Part shown: positions 42,680-50,431 of the stretch, one piece after another
Layout of the letters: each line of letters begins with the position of its first letter
How positions within the stretch are numbered: position 1 is the stretch's first letter
Assembly (NCBI GenBank): GCA_964524515.1
Contig: CAZGEA010000003.1
Location: 124,001-188,000 of the forward strand
Direction: 5' to 3'
Length of the DNA stretch: 64,000 nt
Origin: CAZGEA01 sp964524515
Lineage (GTDB): Bacteria; Patescibacteriota; Microgenomatia; UBA8517
Program-made: the position numbers and the translations under genes
Notes under the pieces: model-generated
Databases searched by the model: none
Seen by the model: the letters and a program-made list of their open reading frames with translations, nothing else
Told to the model about the DNA's origin: nothing

Positions 42680-43408
42680 ATGAATGTAAAACCACAAATA
42701 ATAATCGAAAACTACGAAGGAAGACACAATGCAAATTTAGACGCTACAATTCAAAGATTAGAAACTCAAAAATTTTATAAAGACCTTTCTACAATTTGTA
42801 TTATCCCAACCCGGGGCACAATTCATGCAAAAGTAGTTCAAAACTGGTGGGCAATGATGACTCCAATGAACCAAAAATTCATTCGTATTTTTATGATTGG
42901 AATGGAAGTTGGTGCTGCATACACTGCTGCGATTGAACAAATACTAGCTAATCCTGTTCTGTCAGAATGGAAATATGTTTTAACTTTAGAAGAAGATAAT
43001 ATGCCACCGCCTGATGGACTTTTAAAGCTTTACGAAAATATGGATAAGTATGATGTAATTGGTGGACTTTACTGGACAAAAGGAGAATTAGGACAACCAA
43101 TGATTTATGGGCACCCCAAATCAATGCCAATTGATTTTATGCCACAACCACCTATTCCAGAAACGATTCAAGAATGTAACGGGCTTGGAATGGGTTTTAA
43201 TTTATTCAAAATGGAAATTTTTAAAGACAGAAGAGTGCCAAAACCATGGTTTAAAACAGTTCAAGAATACACACCAGGAATTGGATTAAGAGGTTACACC
43301 CAAGATCTTTATTTTTATGAGAATATCCACAAACTAGGATACAAAGTCGCTTGTGACACACGAGTCAAAGTTGGACATTATGACGCCGAAAACGATATTG
43401 TCTGGTAA
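42680..43408 (+). CDS. GT-A-type glycosyltransferase, phage/CPR family
   Basis: The 242-residue protein has a GT-A-like core: TICIIPTRGTIHAKVVQNWWAM, GAAYTAAIEQIL, YVLTLEEDNMPPPDGLLKLYE near residue 105 as the acidic metal motif, and YDVIGGLYWTKG. QECNGLGMGFNLFKMEIF follows, and GYTQDLYFYENIHKLGYKV closes the domain with VGHYD. Related predicted transferases often lie in phages and metagenomic clusters. It ends the 20-kb plus-strand cluster. Only 14 bases separate it from the convergent receiver gene, with no clear terminator. Confidence 0.78.
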   Translation: MNVKPQIIIENYEGRHNANLDATIQRLETQKFYKDLSTICIIPTRGTIHAKVVQNWWAMMTPMNQKFIRIFMIGMEVGAAYTAAIEQILANPVLSEWKYVLTLEEDNMPPPDGLLKLYENMDKYDVIGGLYWTKGELGQPMIYGHPKSMPIDFMPQPPIPETIQECNGLGMGFNLFKMEIFKDRRVPKPWFKTVQEYTPGIGLRGYTQDLYFYENIHKLGYKVACDTRVKVGHYDAENDIVW

Positions 43409-43422
43409 AAAAACAAATATCT

Positions 43423-43830
43423 CTAAACTTTAAGTGTGGTTTGAGGAACTTCATCACGGGTTGAGGCAGCTATAATTTCTTTAACAGTCTCAGCAACTTG
43501 CTTTGGTTCATTTTGACTTTTAACAATATATTTTACAGCTCCTTTAAGCATTGCATTCTCTGCATCTTTCTCGCTTGAGAGATTGGTTAGCATTATAACT
43601 GGGATGTTTTTTAAATCAGGGTCTAATTTTAGTTTTTCAAGAACTTGAAGTCCGTTCATTTTTGGCATCATTATATCCAAAAGAATAATTGTAGGTTTAA
43701 TTGTTTTTGCTTTCTCAAAACCCTCTTCCCCATCGTGTGCTATCTCAACCTCATATTTTTCAAATAAAAATATTTTCTGATACATTCGGGACATCAAAGG
43801 ATCATCCTCAACAATTAAAATTTTCGCCAT
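43423..43830 (-). CDS. stand-alone response-regulator receiver protein
   Basis: A 135-residue CheY-like receiver. The acidic pocket VEDD (residues 7-10) and phospho-acceptor D52 (ILLDIMMPKMNG) are present, with the Thr of VIMLTNLSS and the Lys of YIVKSQ. No output domain follows; the chain ends in a short tail (STRDEVPQTTLKV). It probably accepts phosphate from the histidine kinase of the same operon and acts by protein contact. It is the last gene of the signalling operon, 10 bases after the other receiver. Confidence 0.93.
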   Translation of the reverse strand: MAKILIVEDDPLMSRMYQKIFLFEKYEVEIAHDGEEGFEKAKTIKPTIILLDIMMPKMNGLQVLEKLKLDPDLKNIPVIMLTNLSSEKDAENAMLKGAVKYIVKSQNEPKQVAETVKEIIAASTRDEVPQTTLKV

Positions 43831-43840
43831 AATAAAAGAA

Positions 43841-44212
43841 TTATTGTATCCATACCTTTATTTTGTCAATGAGCTGACGTGGTGTAATTTCTGTTTTATG
43901 CAAAACATCCAATGCTCCCAGAGACAGTGCCTTGTCCTCCATTTCCTTATTTGATAAATTAGTCATTACAACTATCCGAACATTCTTATCTTTTGGCATT
44001 TTTGTTTTTAATTCATTTAACACTGAGATTCCGTCCAATACAGGTAACATTAAATCAAGTAAAACCAAAGAATAATCTTCTTCCAATATTTTAGACAACC
44101 CTTCCTTCCCATCCTTCGCAATAATTGGGACATATCCACCAGTTCGAAGCTCAGTCGAATAAAGTTCTTGAAGTTGAGGGTCATCTTCTACAACCAGAAT
44201 GTTTCGCGCCAT
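43841..44212 (-). CDS. stand-alone response-regulator receiver protein
   Basis: The 123-residue receiver has the acidic pair VVEDD, phospho-acceptor D53 (LVLLDLMLPVLDG), VVMTNLSN with the conserved Thr, and the Lys in VLHKTEIT. It consists of the receiver domain only. It lies 38 bases after the kinase gene, so a relay kinase-receiver-receiver is likely. Sequence likeness to the next receiver is moderate, which suggests an old duplication and different partners. Confidence 0.93.
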   Translation of the reverse strand: MARNILVVEDDPQLQELYSTELRTGGYVPIIAKDGKEGLSKILEEDYSLVLLDLMLPVLDGISVLNELKTKMPKDKNVRIVVMTNLSNKEMEDKALSLGALDVLHKTEITPRQLIDKIKVWIQ

Positions 44213-44250
44213 TTCTTAAGGCTAACAAATATCATCAATTAAAACAACTG

Positions 44251-46893
44251 CTAGGCTGCCAGAGGCAGAGTAAAACTAAAAGTTGTACCTTTTCCAGGAA
44301 CCGACTCAACCAATTTAATGACTCCACCCATCCCCTCCACCATCAATTTTGAAATATACAATCCCAAACCAGTTCCTTTTGTTGTATCTCTTGTAAAGAG
44401 GCTGTCTCCTGCTTGTTGAAATTTCCTAAACAACAAATTCTGATTCACAAGTGGTATCCCTCGTCCCGTATCAACAATGAAAATTTCAAGTTGCTTTTCA
44501 TGAGTCTCAAATCTTATCGAAACAGATCCAGATTCTGTAAACTTCAAGGCATTGCCAACCAAATTAATTAAAATCTCTTTTACTTTATTTCTGTCAGCCA
44601 ATATATGAGGCGGCATTGTATTTGGAAGCAAAAGCTTAAGTTCTATGTGACCATTTGCATTTGCTTTAAGTTCTGACAAAACCTCCTTTGATAAATCAAC
44701 AATATCAATATCTTCCTTTTTAAACTCAATTCTTTTTTGCTCCAATCTAGACAAATCCAAAAAATCATTTACTATTCCAATAAGGCGAACGCTTGATTCA
44801 TGAATATCATCAATCATTTCTTTCAAACTTGGATCTTTAAGATCTTGTAAAAAATAATCCAAAATCATTGAGGTATTTCCTCGAATCGAAGTCAAAGGTG
44901 TACGAAGTTCATGGCTTGCAATTGAGAAAAATTCATCTTTACTTCTCTCAAGTACTTTTGCCTCAGTAATATCGTCAAGCAAAACAACAGTTCCGATTTT
45001 TTCATCAACACCTTTAGCATTTGAGATAATTGGAGCAAGTAAAAGTCTAATAGTTGAAACGCCATTTGTAATTTCTTCCGAAACAGACTTCAGTTCACTG
45101 TGTAATTTATGCAAATCAATCGAGTCCTTAAAAAATGCTTCAATTTCACTAAAATTAGAAATAGGTTTATCGGTTTTCAATATTTTCTCAGCTGCAGGAT
45201 TAATAATAAGTACATTTTCGTCAATATCAGTTAAGATAAAACCCAAAGATAAACTGTTAATAGATGATGTAAGACGTGCTTTTTCATCCTGAAGTTTAAT
45301 CCAGCCTTCAGTTATTTGCTCTTGAGCTTTCTGTAAAGCATTATTTTTGTCACGCAATTCATGAGTTCTCTCTTCAACAATTTTTTCAATTCTAGATTTC
45401 TCCTCTTTTTCATTTGTCGCATCACGGAAAACTTTAATTGCACCAATCACTTCATTTCCTGAATAAAGTGGTGAAGTAACAGATGCAACAGGAAAAACTT
45501 TCCCTTTAATAGTGTGATAATAATGTCCATCAGTTATCCCAGTCACAAAAGTTTTTCGCTCCATAATCGACTTATAAAAAGATCTATAGCTAAGTGTTGC
45601 CTGTGTTCCTCCATGATAAACCTGAACAACTTTAGACCAATCTGCGCCAACCGCTTCGGTTTCTGTTACATCAAGCATTGTTTGAGCAGCTTTATTTATA
45701 AGCTTTATTCTGTAATTAGTATCAATAACAAGTAATCCCTCACCCATCGAAGAAATAATTGCCTGAGCTTGGTCTTTTTCAGTTCTTAAAATTCCCTCTA
45801 GTTCTTTGGCATCCTCAAGTAAATTAAGCATGGCCAATTTCGCGTTTTGCAATTCTTTTAATTTATCTGCCAAATCTTCTCGCCCACTTTCAGCTGCTAT
45901 TTTTAATTTTTCCAAACTTGCAAGCATTTGGTTAATATCAGCCCCCAAACCAACAATTTCCTGAGTCCCAGATATTTGTACTCTTTTCGTAAAATCTCCA
46001 CTTGCACCCATTTTTTTAACCTCTTGACTCAACTTCGAAATAGGAAGCAAAACATTACGACCAATAAAATAATAAAAAACGAAAAGAAAAATAATCGCGG
46101 AACAGATTATAAAAATGGCGATTAAATTTACTGCTGCTATCCCCTGCTGGTAAACATCTCTTGGTCTTTTTACCTCAATTACAAATCCATCTTCCCCGTG
46201 CACATCTTTTATTTTGACGTATCCAAACATTACATCTTGATTTGTATTTTGTTGTCCTTCGTTTGGCTTTAAAATTCTTAAATCAAGTTCAGTAGTTTCA
46301 CTAAGTGAGGTCAGTTCTTTCTGCTCTAGCTGCCTTCCCATAATCAGACTACCATGAACTGGGCCTTGGGCATCATTATTAAGAATTGGATATGATGACA
46401 GAAGATAAATCCCAAACGGCAAAACAACAATACCATTAACCTCACTATTATATGAATTGTGTGTTACTAACGCAGAATCTTTTTTTAAATAGTTCTCCAA
46501 GCCATCAGGAAGCGGAGTACGTGTTTTGTTGGATAGATCAAAACCACTAGAGTAGACAACATTATTATCGTTATTTAAAAAAATAATTAGATTAAGTTTT
46601 CCACTCTCAAAAGTCGTATTAATACTTAGATTATCATCAATATACTGTTGGTTTTTATCAACTATAAATTCATAAGTATCGTCCCAAAAAGCCCAATCTC
46701 GATTGTAAAACGAAATGGCAGCTATTCTCTCCGTGAGAGCTTTCTCCACCCTTATTTTGTTCCTATCCATTAAATCAAGCTCAACTTTTTCAAAACGCTC
46801 AAGCATTACGCTCCTGAAAATTATAATTATAATTCCGACTGCAACTACAGTAACCAAAAAAATAAACAATAATATTCTCTTTGACAATGTCAT
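44251..46893 (-). CDS. membrane sensor histidine kinase (CHASE4-HAMP-PAS-PAS-HisKA-HATPase)
   Basis: The 880-residue protein starts with a membrane helix (about 8-28). An extracytoplasmic CHASE4 domain (about 45-245, with NRDWAFWDDTYEFI) and a second helix (255-277) follow. Next come HAMP, a coiled coil, two PAS domains (about 375-495 and 530-640), and a HisKA domain with H661 in SIASHELRTPLTS. The ATPase part holds NLVGNALKFTE (N box), DTGRGIP (G1) and GTGLGLYISK (G2). All catalytic boxes are intact. It is coupled to the upstream PAS gene by ATGA. CHASE4 ligands are unknown, so the signal cannot be named. Confidence 0.95.
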   Translation of the reverse strand: MTLSKRILLFIFLVTVVAVGIIIIIFRSVMLERFEKVELDLMDRNKIRVEKALTERIAAISFYNRDWAFWDDTYEFIVDKNQQYIDDNLSINTTFESGKLNLIIFLNNDNNVVYSSGFDLSNKTRTPLPDGLENYLKKDSALVTHNSYNSEVNGIVVLPFGIYLLSSYPILNNDAQGPVHGSLIMGRQLEQKELTSLSETTELDLRILKPNEGQQNTNQDVMFGYVKIKDVHGEDGFVIEVKRPRDVYQQGIAAVNLIAIFIICSAIIFLFVFYYFIGRNVLLPISKLSQEVKKMGASGDFTKRVQISGTQEIVGLGADINQMLASLEKLKIAAESGREDLADKLKELQNAKLAMLNLLEDAKELEGILRTEKDQAQAIISSMGEGLLVIDTNYRIKLINKAAQTMLDVTETEAVGADWSKVVQVYHGGTQATLSYRSFYKSIMERKTFVTGITDGHYYHTIKGKVFPVASVTSPLYSGNEVIGAIKVFRDATNEKEEKSRIEKIVEERTHELRDKNNALQKAQEQITEGWIKLQDEKARLTSSINSLSLGFILTDIDENVLIINPAAEKILKTDKPISNFSEIEAFFKDSIDLHKLHSELKSVSEEITNGVSTIRLLLAPIISNAKGVDEKIGTVVLLDDITEAKVLERSKDEFFSIASHELRTPLTSIRGNTSMILDYFLQDLKDPSLKEMIDDIHESSVRLIGIVNDFLDLSRLEQKRIEFKKEDIDIVDLSKEVLSELKANANGHIELKLLLPNTMPPHILADRNKVKEILINLVGNALKFTESGSVSIRFETHEKQLEIFIVDTGRGIPLVNQNLLFRKFQQAGDSLFTRDTTKGTGLGLYISKLMVEGMGGVIKLVESVPGKGTTFSFTLPLAA

Positions 46894-47621
46894 TTCTGCT
46901 CACCTTTCAATGTAGATATCTCACTTTGTAAAGATAAAATTTTATTTTTAAGCTCTATCATTTTTAGCTCTCGTCCAATCATTAACTTATTCATCTTTTC
47001 AAGTTCGCCCATTTGCTCATTTAGTTTGTCCTGAGCAAGTCTTCTGCTTGTAGTATCTACAACTGTTGAGACCATTAAATTCTGGCCTACAATAAGAATA
47101 TTTCTTGCAGTAACATATTTTTTTTCTCCAGTATTGGTAGTTATCATCAAATCATCCCATTTCATACGATTTGGGTCACCACTTTTAATATCTTCGCTAA
47201 TTTGTTTTTTAATCTGTAAACGATATTCAACATCTGGATAAATTTTCTCAAAAAACTCATCTGTTGAGGATAAAACATCTCTATTCCATCCATAAATCTT
47301 TTCAAAGTCCGAGTTAATGAAAACTATTTTTCCATCATCAATTTTATTTACTGAAATCCCAACCTGGATATTGTTTAAAACTTTTTCAATAAATTCATTT
47401 TTATTCTTAAGCTCATCAAGAGATTTTTGAATATTTGTGTTTAATTCAGACATTTCTCTTGATGAAAGCTCAAGTGAACGCTCGATTAACTTTCTATCTT
47501 CTTCGTAATTAATATATGTTGCACTTATAACATCAAAAAATTTAAGAAGCTCAGGAGTAATTTGAAAAGCAGAACCTAAATTTTTTTCAAGTTGACGCTT
47601 GAATGTGGGATGGAAATCCAT
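46890..47621 (-). CDS. PAS-domain protein without kinase domain
   Basis: The 243-residue protein has an N-terminal helical region (FHPTFKRQLEKNLG, LIERSLELSSREMSELN). A PAS domain (about 75-200, FIEKVLNNIQVGISVNKIDDGKIVFINSDFEKIYGW in pieces) and a C-terminal coiled coil follow. The N-terminal region recurs in CPR PAS kinases. Here it stops before any kinase domain and the stop overlaps the kinase start by 4 bases. It may be a soluble sensor that binds the kinase, or the product of a split kinase gene. Confidence 0.85.
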   Translation of the reverse strand: MDFHPTFKRQLEKNLGSAFQITPELLKFFDVISATYINYEEDRKLIERSLELSSREMSELNTNIQKSLDELKNKNEFIEKVLNNIQVGISVNKIDDGKIVFINSDFEKIYGWNRDVLSSTDEFFEKIYPDVEYRLQIKKQISEDIKSGDPNRMKWDDLMITTNTGEKKYVTARNILIVGQNLMVSTVVDTTSRRLAQDKLNEQMGELEKMNKLMIGRELKMIELKNKILSLQSEISTLKGEQK

Positions 47622-47688
47622 AAATTAAGTATAAACTACTTAAAGATCAATGGGGTGTTGTATTTTTTAATTAAAATATAAAAAAGTA

Positions 47689-48840
47689 TTAAACTTCATG
47701 AAGAGTGGTTATTGTCATTGTTTGATTATGAAGCTCGCACTGATTCTCGGATGCTGCTGTAGGACAAATTTCCCCGTATGAATAAAAGCCAATCATCGCA
47801 GATTGAGGTCCAACCTTTGATCTAACAGCTTCAAGTTCTTCTTCCACTCTCTCTTTTAGAACTAATTTTCTTCCAATACAACTTATGAGAATGGCAACTT
47901 GCGGTATCCCTTCTGCTAATTTTTCAAGTGCCGAGCTCGCCGCTCCAGATGCACCATCAATCAATCTATCAAAATTGGCTTTCATAAGCTTGGCATAAAC
48001 ACCCTCTGGCATATCACCTGCAAAAACAATACTTTGATCTTGATCGTTAACAGAAAGGAGTGTACGTACTAGTTCAACTTCATTTCCTTTAGGATCTTTG
48101 ATTCTAATTGAGAGAGGAAACAAAAGACCGCTTCCAGGAAGATCTTTTGCTTTTTCGCCTAGATATTCTTTATACAAAGAAAGAGCAGGTTTTCCGTCTA
48201 ATTCATAAAGAATATTTGCTTTTGACTTAGTAATTTTTCTCTCCACCCCAAAAGAATCCCAGCCACCCAAGCTTCCATATCCAACCTTAAGGCTATTGCT
48301 ATAAAAGCCAACTATAACAATATTTTTACTTGTCGCAACACTATTTAAACCTACATACGTCTCTTTAAAATTAGCACCATCACCCACAAGTCCTCCTGTT
48401 ACAGCAATATTTTTTGGTAAAATTTCAGTTAATCCGCGAACCAATTCAGTACCATTCACAATTTGACCATCTGAAAAAACCATTACATGAACAAGACCTT
48501 CACTTGGAATATCTGAAGCAAGACGTTTACCTGCATCATAACTTTCTTCCACTGTTGAAAGATTGGTTGTCGAAAATTTAAGATTGGTCTTCTCAAAATG
48601 AAGTCCAGACAAGACTACTGTTTCATCACTAACTTTTGAATCCAAAATTTCACCTGCAGTTGAAGCAGTCAAAATATTTGAAGAAGGATACATTTCTTTT
48701 ATTTGATTAAATGTATTTGGATCTTTTATTAATTGACTCGAACCAAACGCCAAAACCAATTGAGGATCAGATGAAAGATTAGAAGATAACTCTTGCCAAC
48801 CTTGTTCTTTTGTCCACTTTTTTTGTTGAGAAGTGATCAT
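47689..48840 (-). CDS. FIST-domain (FIST_N-FIST_C) sensory protein
   Basis: The 383-residue protein has FIST_N in the first half (LVLAFGSSQLI, ASTAGEIL, GLVHVMVFSDGQ, AVTGGLVGDGANF). FIST_C is in the second half (ALSLYKEYLGEKAKDLPGSGLLFPLSI, ILISCIGRKLVLKERVEEE, GFYSYGEICP). FIST proteins are predicted small-ligand sensors that accompany signalling kinases. I chose ATG 48840 because TATACT lies 8 bases before it, though an in-frame ATG 33 bases upstream inside the previous gene is possible. The gap of 67 bases after it holds nothing obvious. Confidence 0.9.
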   Translation of the reverse strand: MITSQQKKWTKEQGWQELSSNLSSDPQLVLAFGSSQLIKDPNTFNQIKEMYPSSNILTASTAGEILDSKVSDETVVLSGLHFEKTNLKFSTTNLSTVEESYDAGKRLASDIPSEGLVHVMVFSDGQIVNGTELVRGLTEILPKNIAVTGGLVGDGANFKETYVGLNSVATSKNIVIVGFYSNSLKVGYGSLGGWDSFGVERKITKSKANILYELDGKPALSLYKEYLGEKAKDLPGSGLLFPLSIRIKDPKGNEVELVRTLLSVNDQDQSIVFAGDMPEGVYAKLMKANFDRLIDGASGAASSALEKLAEGIPQVAILISCIGRKLVLKERVEEELEAVRSKVGPQSAMIGFYSYGEICPTAASENQCELHNQTMTITTLHEV

Positions 48841-48854
48841 CTTTTTTAAGTATA
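48841..48854 (-). promoter_or_regulatory. leaderless-type -10 box of the FIST gene
   Basis: On the minus strand TATACT (48849-48854) lies 8 bases before ATG 48840. If used, FIST and the genes after it can be expressed without the two upstream membrane and secreted genes. Confidence 0.4.
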
Positions 48855-48856
48855 TA

Positions 48857-50431
48857 CTAAAGCTGTTTAGCAATGTAACGAGAAACTAAATATGAAGGAA
48901 TTATACTTACCAAAATCATAACTGAAGTTAAAATAAATGTTAATTCTATTGATCGGCTAGCCGCCTTTAAAACTCCAATTTGCGAACGTGCAACAAATAG
49001 CATACCTATTGGATTATTATCCACATTCTTTAGTGGAAGGTATGCTGCAAAAAGCGGTTTATTATTAATGTTAACAGACCCTGAATAGCTTTGTGCATCA
49101 CGAAGAACCTTTTCTTTTATTATTTTTGATTCTTCTTTAACACCAACAAGACGCGATTTATTATCTGATCCAACAAGCGTCGTTGCCGATAGCGAATTAT
49201 CTGAATAAAGTGATGCTTCAAGTCCTGTTGCTTTTTTAATTCCATCAACAAACGCATTGTCAACTTGAGTGCCTACCATTACAGCCCCAATTATATTTTG
49301 GTCACTTTTAATGGGAGATGCTCCTCTTAATGAAAGTTCAGGAACCAACACTCCATCTTTAGTAGCTGCAGATGATGCACTCTGCCCGACCAATGCTCTT
49401 TTAATTAAAACGTCATCAGAAAGTGATCCTCCAACTTTCTCTTTATCTTCTCCCCGAGCTACAATTTGTCCATTTGTATCAACAATTACCAAAAAACTAT
49501 TATTTTTTGATAGCAATAACTCCTCAGCAATAGCTGCAAGTTTTGGTCTATCTTTTTGCACTAAAGCATCGATCACATTTTGGTTTTGTGCAATAGTTTG
49601 CGCATCTCCCACACTTGCCTCTTTTTTACTAACTAATGCATACTCCAAAACTCTTACATCCGACTCAAGTTGTTTTGTTGTTTCATCTTCAATATTTTTA
49701 AGAAGCAAAGCAGTAAAACAAACAGTTGTAATTAAAAATATTACCAAAACCATAGAACTTATAATCATAAAAAGTTGAGTTTGAAATTGCTTTAAAAGAT
49801 ATCCAAATACCCATCTTCCAAGGATAAAAATACCTACTAATAACAATAAATGTTCTATTATCCAAAGTGGACCCAATGCAGTAACTAAATTATAAATATC
49901 AACATTATCAGTTGCTCGAAAAAGTGAGGCTAAAGAAAAAAACTCTGAAAAAGTTATAAAAGCAAAAGACAAAGTTACAAGTTTTAGGTGTCTTTCCAGG
50001 CCATATGTTGCTCTACGGAAATAAAAAATTGTAATTAAAAGTGCAAGAAAAAATGGTGTAACTTGAAGTAATACTATTGATGTTATAGCAAAAGGAACAA
50101 TAAAAGCATTTACTTTAGGTTTAGGTTGAAGTTTTTCAGTCCCGACACTAAATAAAACAAACAAGTAACCTAAGTTTCGAAAAATGATTTGAACCCAGAG
50201 ATGCAGACTTTCTGGAACCAAAGAATTTCCCAAAAGTGCTACCTCCAAAAAGGCAGCATGAATTACAAAAGAAAGTGTTAGAAGAACAAAACCTGCGGCT
50301 CTAAGTAAGCCATTGATATTTTTGTCAGATTTCCAAGCATCATAATAAAGCCACGATACTCCAAAAAAAACTAATGCAGCAAACAAATTAACCGCAAAAT
50401 GAACATTCTCTAAAAAAAATTGGTTCCACAT
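48857..50431 (-). CDS. 7-transmembrane sensor with extracytoplasmic Cache domain, no output domain
   Basis: The 524-residue protein begins with about seven membrane helices (residues 10-215). A further helix (about 218-242) leads to a Cache-type periplasmic domain (about 250-490), with LVIVDTNGQIVARGEDKEKVGG, GVLVPELSLRGASPI, GAVMVGTQVDNAFVDGIK and PIGMLFVARSQ. It ends with a last helix (500-520) and only a short tail (RYIAKQL). There is no HAMP, kinase or methyl-accepting domain. It probably detects a small molecule and passes the signal to the PAS and kinase proteins of the operon. Confidence 0.82.
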   Translation of the reverse strand: MWNQFFLENVHFAVNLFAALVFFGVSWLYYDAWKSDKNINGLLRAAGFVLLTLSFVIHAAFLEVALLGNSLVPESLHLWVQIIFRNLGYLFVLFSVGTEKLQPKPKVNAFIVPFAITSIVLLQVTPFFLALLITIFYFRRATYGLERHLKLVTLSFAFITFSEFFSLASLFRATDNVDIYNLVTALGPLWIIEHLLLLVGIFILGRWVFGYLLKQFQTQLFMIISSMVLVIFLITTVCFTALLLKNIEDETTKQLESDVRVLEYALVSKKEASVGDAQTIAQNQNVIDALVQKDRPKLAAIAEELLLSKNNSFLVIVDTNGQIVARGEDKEKVGGSLSDDVLIKRALVGQSASSAATKDGVLVPELSLRGASPIKSDQNIIGAVMVGTQVDNAFVDGIKKATGLEASLYSDNSLSATTLVGSDNKSRLVGVKEESKIIKEKVLRDAQSYSGSVNINNKPLFAAYLPLKNVDNNPIGMLFVARSQIGVLKAASRSIELTFILTSVMILVSIIPSYLVSRYIAKQL

